This document shows, in pieces, positions 31,786 through 41,344 of a stretch of DNA of 64,000 bases. The translations under genes and the position numbers were made by a program. The DNA lies in contig NC_135121.1 of assembly GCF_050908995.1 (NCBI RefSeq), positions 1,426,001 through 1,490,000 on the forward strand, written 5' to 3'. Positions within the stretch are counted from its first letter, which is position 1. Every line of letters begins with the position of its first letter. This DNA comes from Andrena cerasifolii (Eukaryota > Arthropoda > Insecta > Hymenoptera > Andrenidae). Under the pieces are notes generated by a model that did not search any database, was not told the DNA's origin, and saw only the letters and a program-made list of their open reading frames with translations.

Positions 31786-33046
31786 TGTAACGGTTTCGAG
31801 CGTGATGTAACGCTTCTTACAGGATTTCAGGATTGGTTCGAGTGGCGTGCGATAAAGAATTAAAATTCAAGAACAGGAATTTAACTGAATAGTGTTTATT
31901 CAGGAAAACACTTCTGAATTATACAAACAAACATAAATTAACACTTTATAATTTTAAAGGAATTATAATAATTAAATAGGTTGCGACTCTCGGTCGGTAC
32001 AAAGAAATAAAGTTGATCGTCTTGGGTTGCGACTCTCGGTCGGTACAAAAGAAAGCCCGTTTGATCGATCAATTTGATATATATAACTTAAATGACTAAT
32101 AATAACGTCTTAGTCGATAGAATGAATTAGATTATGGATAGTGACTCTCGGTCAATATAGAAGGATAATAGGTTTATGTAATAGTTTAGGATTTAGGAAT
32201 TGAATATGTTAAGTTGAGATACGTTTTAAATTGTTCTCCGTTTCATCAGGGGCAGGTTTGCCACCTGGAGTGATCTGAGTCCCACGTTGCTCAGGAGTAA
32301 TGTACTAACCTGAGAATAAGAATTAATAACTTTGCTTCAAGTAACTAAGGGGCCTACAAGGCGGCTTCCACGGCCTGAACGTCTCGTCAAACTTAGCGAC
32401 TATGGCTTTGGTTGGGACGCTCGACAGAACCGAGGGGCCTACAAAGCGGCTTCCAAAGTTGGAGCATTAATTTATGTTGGGATCAGCTATAAGCTTTAAA
32501 TGATCCTTTTACATTGAATAATTGACTGTTTGAAATAGAATTCTTGACTGGCATCGAATGAACCGAATAGAATAGAATGAATGAATTTCTCTGGGCTATC
32601 GTGCCCGTATTTATACATGTTCTGGATTTTGGGAGCGCACCAATAGGAATGGAGTTCGACTATAACGCGTCAATCATTCTCGACTCGCTCGATCTGTTCT
32701 CCAGCCGGTCTACAAATCGACTGGTTAGTGCGCAGGCGCGCGTGGAACGCTCGATTCTCCCACTCATTGCTATGCATATTTCTCTGCTCTCGATCCTTAC
32801 TCTCGCCGATCCGCCGATTGACTGAGGATCGCGCATGCGTTCGATTCTCCCACTCTTCATCATTCGATTCTCTCTTTCATCGCACTCGCGTCTCGCGATA
32901 CTCTGAGCTAATTTTAATATTAATACTAAACACACCTTATAAAAGTAGGATTAATAAGAATATAATAAAAATATAAGTATTTAAGTGCTTATTAATTGGT
33001 TTTATTAATGCGAAAAAGAAAGGCGCAGTTGTGGAGGTTTGTTACA
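31786..33046. mobile_element. solo LTR, family C (1261 bp), TSD CTTG
   Basis: Starts TGTAACGGTTTCGAG, ends GGTTTGTTACA, flanked by CTTG (31,782-31,785 and 33,047-33,050). Removing it with one CTTG restores the RT reading frame across PVVT / WLRERGF. Inside are direct repeats: GGTTGCGACTCTCGGTCGGT at 31,979 and 32,025 with a degenerate third at about 32,139, and GGGGCCTACAARGCGGCTTC at about 32,350 and 32,434. No coding sequence. Confidence 0.85.
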
Positions 33047-33050
33047 CTTG

Positions 33051-33462
33051 GTTGAGAGAACGAGGTTTTGAGTCGGTTATTTATTTAGACGATATTCTCA
33101 TGTTCGGTAAGTCAGTGGAACAATACAAGAACAATGTATTTCGGACACGTTGGTTGTTGGAGAGGTTAGGGTTTGTGGTAAATGAAGCCAAGAGCCGGTT
33201 GACACCAACTCAGTGCTGTAAATTCCTAGGCCTTATTTTAAATTCTAAGGAAATGAGGATCGAACTTCCGATCGAGAAAAGACAGAACGTGTGTAACTCA
33301 ATTGCTCAGTTCGAAAGAAGCTCGAAAGTTAAGATAAGAGCATTTGCTTCTCTAGTAGGAACACTGGGGTCGCGTTGTCAAGCAACTAAATATGGTTGGC
33401 TACACTTAAAAGACCTGGAGCGCGAGAAATTCTTAGCGCTTAGAGCCAATAAGAATGATTGA
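33051..33462 (+). pseudogene. DIRS reverse transcriptase, C-terminal part
   Basis: Continues the RT after the solo LTR: SVIYLDDILMFGKSVEQ (YLDD catalytic box), LGFVVNEAKSRLTPTQ, KFLGLILNSKEMRIELP. It ends at TGA 33,460-33,462; the linker to RNase H (33,463-33,525) is in another frame. Confidence 0.85.
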
Positions 33463-33525
33463 GAAGGCCTTATTAGAATATCAGAAGGAATGCAGGAAAA
33501 ATTTTCCTAGAGGAAATCAAATGTT

Positions 33526-34098
33526 ATGTCAGCATTTAATCCCATTAGAAAGTCAAGATTTTATTTAGAAATTTTTTCGGATGCGTCCCGAACGGGGTGG
33601 GGCGCGTACAGCGAAGGAGAGAGAGCCCATGGGTTCTGGAATAAGACCGATCAGCAGTTGCACATTAATGCGTTAGAACTTATAGCGGTGTTCTTCAGCC
33701 TGAAGTGTTTTGCTAAGGAGTTAAGAGACAGCGATATTTTGCTTAGAGTAGACAAGACTACGGCGATCTCTTATGTAAATCGTATGGGTGGCATTCAGCA
33801 TAAAAAATTGAGTGATATTGCTAAAGATTTATGGATGTGGTGTGAGAGTCGCAATATTTGGATTTTTGCGTCCTACATCCGGTCGCAGGATAATACAGTT
33901 GCGGATTTCGAGTTGAGACGACAAGAGACAGAAACGGAGTACGAGTTAGGTTCGGAAGCATTTAGAGCGATATGTCGGATGTTTGGAAGGCCCGCGATCG
34001 ATCCATTTGCAAGCAGGGCAAATTCTAAATGTGCGAAGTATGTCTCGTGGAAGAAGGATCCGGGATCCGTAGCAATTGATGCTTTAACGATAGAATAG
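33526..34098 (+). pseudogene. DIRS RNase H and following domain
   Basis: RNase H: LEIFSDASRTGWGAYSEGER (Asp), INALELIAVFFSLKCF (Glu), ILLRVDKTTAISYVNRMGG (Asp), then SYIRSQDNTVAD. After it FGRPAIDPFASRANSKCAKY, the conserved segment found between RNase H and recombinase in DIRS elements. It is broken by TAG at 34,096-34,098. Confidence 0.85.
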
Positions 34099-34354
34099 CA
34101 CCCTTATTTTTTCTATGCTTTTCCCCCCTTTGTAATTATCCCGAAGGTGTTAAAAAAGGTTAATGAAGAGGGGTGTAGAGGCATTCTGGTGGTACCGAGA
34201 TGGCCATCTCAGGCATGGTACCCAAGGGTTATGGCAATGTTTGAGTCACAACCGCTTATATTTAAACCTAGCGGTGACTTGTTATCATCTTCCAATAGGG
34301 AGCCGCATCCGCTGTCGTCTCAGCTTTCCCTGGTGGCAGGAATGTTATCAAGGA
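34099..34354 (+). pseudogene. DIRS segment before the recombinase, truncated
   Basis: In the frame following the TAG: YAFPPFVIIPKVLKKVNEEG and ILVVPRWPSQAWYPRVMAMF, conserved in DIRS polyproteins. It stops abruptly at the hAT-like terminus at 34,355, so the recombinase is lost or lies elsewhere. Confidence 0.75.
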
Positions 34355-34453
34355 CAGGGCCACCTTTACCCATGGGCTATACGGGCTATAGCCCAGGGGC
34401 GCCCGTGATCCAAGGGCGTTTAAGAATCAAACTTGTTGAAATGCTCTTTTCTC

Positions 34454-35158
34454 TTTAATTTTGGAGACAAAAATTTTTATCTCGAGCATCCTTGCGTCAT
34501 GATCCGTGCGAACGGAACCACAGGTGACAGTGAGAAAACGCATCATGTTCTGTCTTTCCCTCAATACATGATGCCGCGGCAGTGCAAAACTAAACCCACG
34601 GCTTGTCGCCACACTGTGGCATCTACTTCTACGCTGCGGCTGCAGTGGCCGTGACTGTGCGTGAAGCGAACATCGCGCGACATTGTATCTCTTTTATTTC
34701 TTCGACGAAGAAAAACAGAAGTGCCGCGCGACACTTGCTTCGCGAGTCGCGAGACTCCGCGCAACTCCACATCTTCCTGGATACGCTGTGAGATCAGATC
34801 AACCGAGTCCCAACCACAAACTGTGCAACCATTCAAAATTAATATTGTTTCTGGTTTCGAATTAGATACATTTATATTTGCGAATATATAGTCGTGTATT
34901 GTGATTATTGTGAATACTTCATTATTTTCGAATCGTGATTATTAAAACAAACATTGGCATTGTGTTTGTATATGTATAACATTAATAGGACATTAATATT
35001 TATGGTGTAAGTATTTTAATTTTTTTATATTTACAGAATATATACTCCGCGAAAGTTACATGTAAAACTTTTGTTCGTTTTTCAGAATAAAGTTTTATAA
35101 GGATCTATTATAAACAAGGTGATTTCCCTAAGCGTGTCATATAAATTACTTGTAAACT
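34454..35158. other. hAT-like 5' non-coding region
   Basis: No gene recognised; lies between the hAT-like terminus and the first ATG, probably promoter or 5' intron sequence of that element. Confidence 0.35.
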
Positions 35159-35452
35159 ATGAATCCACAAAAGAAAAAGAAGTCTGGACATGAGAACCGA
35201 CAATTAGCGAAGCAAAAAGACACAAAAGAAAATATGTTATTAAAAATAATACCATCTTTAAATAAATATTTTCAAGTATTACCCAGTGGGTCGTTAGATT
35301 CAAATAAATATGAAGAGGAGGAATTTGTGGCAAAACAAATTCAAAAAATAAAAGATGGAACACAGAATTTAGAATCGTTATACACCGATCATAGCGTATA
35401 TGAAGAAAAAGAAACTGTTAAAGAGGAAGGAGATGAAAGTATAACAACCAAT
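35159..35452 (+). pseudogene. N-terminus of ZMYM/hAT-like protein
   Basis: ATG then NPQKKKKSGHENRQLAKQKD and ENMLLKIIPSLNKYFQ match the conserved start (SG..RKL..K......LLK..PK...FF) of zinc-finger MYM-type/hAT proteins. An acidic stretch follows. The frame is interrupted after Asn (AAT, 35,450-35,452) by the Harbinger element and continues in frame for nine codons at 38,307-38,333 before the next insertion. The catalytic part is missing from the window. Confidence 0.6.
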
Positions 35453-35665
35453 AGCTGGCCCTACACGGAGAGATTTCCCGGCGGTTTTCTCCGTCGCGTT
35501 TCAAGTCGGCGGACTTAACTGCATGTCAGTGGTGCATGTCTATCATCGATTTACCGTCACAGTTCTCGTGACAAACTTCAACCGCGTGACAAAACAGTTG
35601 TTCAACATTAACGTGCAGTTTTTGTCCGCAGATAAAACCGACAGGTCGAAATTGAAAAAACTAAA

Positions 35666-37561
35666 ATGTCATCCAACGATATCGACACACGTTTCATGAG
35701 TAAAGTATTCATTAAAAAACTTATAGAAATTTATGATCAACATCCTGCGTTGTGGAAAACAACGGACAAAAAAGTTTATTTATATAAAAATTTAAAAGAT
35801 AGAGGTTACACCGCTCTGGTTGCATTTTGCAAAGTTACATATCCGGAAGGCGACACACAATTTGTAAAAAGAAAAAATACAGAACTTGAGGGGCTGTTTC
35901 CGGAAGGAACTCAAAAAAGTCGAAAGTTCCAAACGCTCGGGTAGTGGTATCGACGATATTTACGTACCACAGTTATGGTATTTCGATTTATTACTATTTA
36001 CAAAGAATCTAGAAATGCCAGTACAGAGCAGTGAAAGCGAAGAATTTTCTGAAATACTGGATTGTTTAGGCCAAAATGTAGACCCACTCGATATAAACGA
36101 GACTGATGAATGGCAAAAAGAAAGAGAAGAAGAAGAAAGCAATTCACAAGTAAATTATTATTAACTGTGAAATTAACTGTAAAAATTTAACTATAATAAG
36201 TTTAATAACAAATGCAGGATCACAGTATTATAATGTAATATATTTTATAATTTCTTTTACAAATTCTCTAAGCTCTTCCAGCATTAATCATTGTATCTTG
36301 CCATGGTAATTTTCCTTTCTCGTTAAAATAATTACAGTAATTATTCCTGTTCGTTTTTGCTTGTGTTGTTGCGTTTCGTTGTATTTGTGATGCTAAAGAA
36401 TGTAGTCTACTATCATTACAGTTCCGCCATTCTCCAGCATCAGTTTCAAGTGTAATATATGTTGCACTGTGTCTCCTCAAAAAATTATGTAAAACGCAAG
36501 CAGCGAGTACTATCGTATTTATCTTCTCAGGATGAACAGCTAAACTAGTATGAAATACTCTAAAACGTGCAGCCAATAAACCAAATGCATTTTCTACCAC
36601 GTTCCTTGCTCTAGATAATCTATAGTTAAAAATTCTTTTGTGGTGTGTTAAATTATTTTGAGGATATGGCTTTAAAATATGTTTTTGTAAAGGAAATGCT
36701 GCATCACCTAACAGTACGAAATTCAAATTGTGTATGGTTTCATCATTTGTTGGAATATTCAATTTCTTTTCCTGTAAATTCTTATGAAGAGATGTCCATT
36801 CGAAAACACTGCTATCAGACATTCTTCCTTGTTTTCCAACATCAACATATATAAATTCGTAATCGGCGTTTACCAAAGCTAATAGAACTACGCTATAAAA
36901 ATTTGTATAATTGTAATAAACGGCGCCTGTGCCAGGAGGGGAAACAATTCTAACGTGCTTCCCATCAAGAGCACCTCCACAATTCGGAAAGTTCCAACGA
37001 TTTTCGAAATCTGCAGCTATTGCTTTCCATTCTTCTTTAGATTTTAGAAACTGTATATAAAATTCAAAATTGTTTTTAAAAAATGAAGCATTATAAAGTG
37101 TAATAGGTGTCAAATATTATAAATATTATAAATATTATAAATTTATACACATTATAATTTTGCAGAATGGCTCTAAAACACCAGTATTGCAAGCTCGGCA
37201 AAAAAATGTGACTTCAGCTAAAAAAAGAAAACTATTATTTCAAAAAGAACAGCAAGAATTCATGGCAGTTTGCGCTGATGTTTTAAAACAGAAGGACGCT
37301 ATAGAAGAATACGATGCCCTTAGTATAAGTGTGGCAGCCAAGATGAAAAAAATGAATCCAATGCAACAAACTTTGGCTGAAGCGTTAATCAATAAAATCT
37401 TAGTAAAAGGCATATTTAATGAAATTACAAAATCCACAGATGTTGTTGAAACTAATATATACCATCCTTCATGGTACCAAGCCGGGATTGAACAAAATTG
37501 TTCTACTACTTTGACTGTATCTCCCGTGCAGCATGATGATGTTGCGAGAGATACAACATAA
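35666..37561 (+). CDS. MADF-domain protein of Harbinger (two exons)
   Basis: Exon 1 35,666-36,149, intron 36,150-37,165 (GTAAAT ... TTTTGCAG), exon 2 37,166-37,561; the join is in phase (NSQ then NGSKTPV). The MADF domain runs FIKKLIEIYDQHPALWKTTD through FRKELKKVESSKRSGSG and DDIYVPQLWYFDLL. Exon 2 has a BESS-like motif, VAAKMKKMNPMQQTLAEALI. In this superfamily the partner is a DNA-binding protein needed with the transposase. One extra A in a run of six (35,872-35,877) shifts the frame mid-domain; it may be a real mutation or a sequencing error. Confidence 0.8.
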
Positions 37562-38183
37562 ATACACTTTCCATGGATCGTTATAATTTACAGTTACATA
37601 GTTTATAGTTTCATGTCTTGTTTCATTATAGTTTCATAATTTGTTTGAATATTAATAATAAGTTATAATAAAACCGTTATTCGCATACCCTCACATAGTC
37701 TTCTTTCAATACATTAAATATAGCTTCACACGTTTCTGAAATTAGGTATCCCAACGTTTGGGCTGCGATTCCCACTGAATATTTTAACTCTTCATAAGCC
37801 CTTCCTGTTGCCAAGAAACGCAGTGTAGCATTTAAACGTTGCTCTGGCGAAATAGCTTCCCTCATTACAGTGTTTTGCTTTGTCAGATTAGTTTTTATCA
37901 AAGTTAATAGTTCATCATATGTTTTTGTGTCCATTCGCAAATAATTTTTTAAATCATCAGGGTCATTGTCCCTTAATTCTTTCAATAATTGTAAATGACT
38001 CAGACGGTCCTTTTGAATGAAATAATTCTTTATCCACTTTTTGCGATTTCCACGTGTATTATTTTGGGCAATTATGTGCATACCAATCATAGCACAACAC
38101 AAATTACGTATTTTATTACGACGTTTAAACATATTTCGTTTGGTGCAACCCCATTCAAGTCTGTATGATAACTGAGAAAACAT
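36268..38183 (-). CDS. HARBI1-like DDE transposase (two exons)
   Basis: Minus strand. Exon 1 38,183-37,689 (165 codons), intron 37,688-37,051 (GTATGC ... TATACAG), exon 2 37,050-36,268 (260 codons plus stop); the join is in phase, DYVR to FLKSKEEW. Exon 1 has helix-turn-helix-like sequence (EQRLNATLRFLATGRAYEEL). Exon 2 has the DDE_4 core: GGALDGKHVRIVSP (Asp), FVLLGDAAFPLQ (Asp), RARNVVENAFGLLAARFR (Glu). No stop or frameshift across about 425 residues, so it may be functional. It would cut and insert the element at 3-bp AT-rich targets. Confidence 0.88.
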
Positions 38184-38338
38184 TCAACAAGACGAAAGTC
38201 CACAGTTTCGATGAAATCCGCGGATAAACTAGCGGTTTTCATCCATTAACACGCAGTTTTATCTGTGACCGATTTATCCAATTCTCTCCGTGTATGGCCA
38301 GCTAATGATAGCGGTAGCGACAGTCCACATATACAGGG

Positions 38339-39055
38339 TGTAACGAGTTAGAACGGTGGGACGCTGATCTTTCCCCCACTACTCGCGCCTGGCGCGGCCC
38401 GCTACTACCGAGCACGGCCGCGAGATGGCTGCGCGTCGAGCGGCGCTCTCGCTCGTGAAGTTCGCGTGGCGCCGCATATAAGCCGGCGCGGCGAGCCCGC
38501 CATGCAGAGTCTACCACGAGCGTTACAGGCAAACGGTCAGAACTCTCCCAGCGATCTCTTGTGTACTACAAGCTGTATCACTGTGTCTTTTTGGATTCCC
38601 CTACCTTCACGGCCCCTAGAGGAACGCGAGTTCGCCGACCTCTGGACGCAAGTCGATACCCACCGGTCAATCTTAGGGACATGCTTCGCCTGCCCCGGAG
38701 GACATCCTACAGTCTCCGTATCTCCCGCAGATTTTGCCGACTGGGCGGTCGGACTCAAGACTTCCTGGTCAGGGCCATTGGTGGAGACCACAGCCGGGGC
38801 ACCAAAACTACCACACCTTCCTCCATCACCCTCCGCCGACTCGCAACAATCGTCGCATCGCGACGCGCCCGCGAAAGACCAGCACCGGTGCGATAAATTA
38901 AGGCGTACTAGGCTAAGGTTAGTATATTACGCCGTTACCTCTTGTAAGCCAGCATAAACCTGGCCGGGCTCTGTTTACACGCGACTCAATAAAAACCCGT
39001 TCAACCAATTCACCCGCCTTGTTCACTCGGCCACGCTACCTCCCGTCCGGTTACA
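38339..39055 (+). mobile_element. solo LTR, family D (717 bp), TSD AGGG
   Basis: Starts TGTAACGAGTTAG, ends CCGTCCGGTTACA, flanked by AGGG (38,335-38,338 and 39,056-39,059). GC-rich with TATA-like CATATAAGC and AATAAA at 38,988-38,993, so plus-oriented. Similar in build to family B. It lies inside the foldback element and is the youngest layer of that nest. Confidence 0.85.
38475..38483 (+). promoter_or_regulatory. candidate LTR TATA box
   Basis: CATATAAGC in GC-rich context within the solo LTR, about 510 bases before the AATAAA signal. Confidence 0.35.
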
Positions 39056-39720
39056 AGGGTGTCTTTCATGTCGTCGAGACGCTGCCGCGTTGGTTGGGTT
39101 AGGAGGAGTGAAAGTTGCTAGACTAAATTTCAACCATAGGGAGCAGATGGTAACAGAACCAATCCAACTTGCATCCCTCCCAAAAGAACCGGCCATCCGA
39201 GCGTAGAAGCAAGTGCGAAATAAAAGTAACGATGCGCTTCTCGATACCGCAGATGTACCTACCTAAGTAGCATTACTGACGGAAAAGAATTGTCCAGCCT
39301 TTGGGCCTGCCATTTCTGGCATAGACCTTTGGCAGGTAAGTATCCATTTCAACAGGCAGTGACACCCGTGGCGCCAGTAAGACCGCCCCCGGTTTTTGCC
39401 ATTCCAGAGGGGTTTCTTGCAGTGAAAATCAGAAATTTGCAAGCGCAATATCTTAAAAACCAGTGGAAATAAAGTGTATACGTTAAAGCTTATTGAATTT
39501 GTCTTGGAACGCACTATCAACTCAGGTCTTCAAAAAAAATAGTTCCATTTGAAAAACCGAACTTGACCATCGTATCTTTTAAAATAATAATCGGAAACAA
39601 AATTCGTTCGCGCTAATAAATGGGCCCCCTCGAACCATGCAATTCCCTATTTTTTTATATTTTTATCGACAATACTTTAAGAGATATCGCGCTGTCCACT
39701 CCTTAGTGGGACACCCTGTA

Positions 39721-40213
39721 TAGGAAAGAAAGTATAATATATCTTCATGAATATGTTGATGCAAATTGGGGACAGGATCTTGAAGATCGAAAATCCTATA
39801 ATGGATTTATTTTTAAGTTAGCCCAGGCACCGATCTCATGGGAAAGTCGTAAACAAAGGACTGTGGTATTATCCTCCTTGGAAGCAGAATATATGGCTGC
39901 ATCGGATGCTTCAAGGGAAGCTGTCTATTTGAAAAGACTATTGTCGGAAATATTGCATATTAAAAAATTGCAAGTGACACTTAATATCGATAATCAGAGT
40001 GCAATCAAGATGGCAAAGAATGTAATGTTTTAATCGAAGCAAGCATATTGACATCAGGTACCATTATATTCGAGATGCCGTAGATGAGAGACGAATTCAG
40101 CGAATGTACATGCCAAGCGAGGATATGGTGGTTAATGTTCTTACGAAGGATTTGGGAAGAACCAAGCATGCGAAATGCGTTGAGAGCATGGGCGTAAAAA
40201 ATTACATGGAATA
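39721..40213 (+). pseudogene. Copia-A RNase H and Pol C-terminus
   Basis: Copia RNase H: YVDANWGQDLEDRKSYNGFI (Asp), WESRKQRTVVLSSLEAEYMA (Glu), LNIDNQSAIKMAKN (Asp), and after a frame break at about 40,028 SKHIDIRYHYIRDAV and EDMVVNVLTKDLG. It ends with TAA at about 40,213. Everything upstream is replaced by the foldback element at 39,718. It is a different family from the Copia at 50.4 kb. Confidence 0.85.
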
Positions 40214-40265
40214 ATTCGCCAAATCATTTCGAGGTTTTTGTTTTTCATTTCAGATTAAGGGGTTG

Positions 40266-40482
40266 TGTTGAGATTCTAATCTGCAACGCCAAAACCGTAT
40301 CGCAACGCCCTTTACATACTCTGTCATATAATAAGGAACCTGCGCATAGACCTGTTCTGCGCTACTATTGGCTATATCCCAACCAACGCTCCCTCGGAGC
40401 CAATGAGCTCATTCTACATGCGTGAAACGGGTTCCTTCTGATATGACAAGAGATTACAGAGAGGGAGAGAGAGAGAGGGAGA

Positions 40483-40518
<36 letters not shown>

Positions 40519-40657
40519 TATATGCTTCATCCTGCGCACGTTCGTTCACTGCCTTACACTATATTTATACGTCGTATTCTTAACCAAATGTATTACTAAT
40601 ATACTTTATAAATAAACTACTTTTTATATAAATTAGTTTTAACAGAAAGGAACAACA
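40266..40657 (+). mobile_element. Copia-A 3' LTR (392 bp)
   Basis: TGTTGAGATTCTAATCTGC follows the purine-rich AAGGGGTTG; ends AACAACA, giving TGTTG/CAACA termini. It contains a GA microsatellite (about 40,456-40,515). Placement fits directly after the Copia-A Pol stop. Confidence 0.75.
40456..40515. repeat. GA microsatellite
   Basis: About 60 bases of GAGA with GGGA interruptions inside the Copia-A LTR. Confidence 0.9.
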
Positions 40658-41120
40658 TCGTCATCGAGGGACTTCGACGGCGGATATCGACTACGGACAA
40701 CAACTGCAATCACCTTCCCATTGGATCGAAACGGAAGAAGAACAGCGGCCCGGCACGTGAAGGATTACAAGCGACGACCGTGATAAGTGCATTATGGCCT
40801 GTTCACCACTCATCAAAAGATAAGTTGCATTTTTATTAAGCACAATTTACTTTCGCCACAAATTGTTTCGCTAAGAAACTAATATTGATTTTTTTACAGG
40901 TACTTAAGAATGACAACCTACAATCATGTCGGGGCCATCTTCGTCTTACGTTGGATGCATTACTCGCATCACAGGAGTATTTTTCAATGTACCACTCTCC
41001 TTTCTTATACATGTATATCGTAATAAAAATTGAAGAAGTAACGCTTATACAACAACTGATTTATAAGATGTAAAATAATGTTTTCGTATGTTATTCCGAG
41101 AGGTAACAATTGAAACATTG
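40658..41120. other. unassigned spacer
   Basis: No gene recognised between the Copia-A LTR and the next LTR. Confidence 0.35.
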
Positions 41121-41293
41121 TGTTACGTCCTTAAGGGACCTTTCTGTAAATCACACCTAGCGGTTCGAATGATTTACCGGGTTCTTGCTCTTATCAAAGG
41201 GCTAAGACCCACCTTGATTATACTTACCAGGGAGTAGGAAGGTAAAAGGGGTCGAATAAGATTGTACACAGGATTTATAGGAATAATAATTAA

Positions 41294-41344
<51 letters not shown>

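Larger units (their letters stand above)
30387..34354 (+). mobile_element. DIRS-type tyrosine-recombinase retrotransposon, incomplete
   Basis: Gag-like ORF, then DIRS-type RT, RNase H and the segment that precedes the recombinase, in family order. It is split by a 1261-bp solo LTR at 31,786. The tyrosine recombinase and inverted terminal repeats are absent; similarity ends at 34,354, where a hAT-like terminus begins. Elements of this order lack integrase and leave no target duplication. Confidence 0.85.
35453..38303. mobile_element. PIF/Harbinger transposon, 2851 bp, TSD AAT
   Basis: Terminal inverted repeats AGCTGGCCCTACACGGAGAG and its right counterpart AGCTGGCCATACACGGAGAG (reverse complement of the right end), 21 bp with one mismatch, flanked by AAT (35,450-35,452 and 38,304-38,306), a 3-bp duplication as expected for the superfamily. 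Removing the element and one AAT leaves the surrounding hAT-like ORF in frame. It encodes a HARBI1-type transposase (minus strand) and a MADF-domain protein (plus strand), the usual two-gene set, in an interleaved exon arrangement. Confidence 0.9.
34355..38333 (+). mobile_element. hAT-like (ZMYM-type) transposon, 5' part, with nested insertion
   Basis: The DIRS sequence is cut at 34,355 by CAGGGCCACCTTTACCCATG followed by GGGCTATAGCCCAGGGGCGC, the style of terminus seen in hAT elements that encode zinc-finger MYM-like proteins. 800 bases further on the start of such a protein appears (35,159). The element is interrupted by a Harbinger at 35,453 and by a foldback element at 38,334, beyond which no hAT sequence is seen. 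The putative 8-bp target copy would be ATCAAGGA (34,347-34,354); its partner was not found. Confidence 0.55.
38334..39718. mobile_element. foldback family F copy 2, rearranged, with nested solo LTR
   Basis: The right arm (about 39,096-39,718) is complete and ends GACACCCTG followed by TA. On the left only the first bases of the element (CAGGGTGTC, preceded by TA) remain, and these are split by the solo LTR at 38,339; then about 35 unrelated bases lead into the centre of the element. The left flank is the hAT-like ORF, the right flank is Copia, so the copy probably arose by recombination between two foldback insertions. Confidence 0.7.

Noticed and set aside
31786..33046. Spliceosomal intron in the DIRS RT
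   Set aside because: It is flanked by a 4-bp direct repeat and has TGTAAC/GTTACA ends, which fits a solo LTR, not GT-AG splicing.
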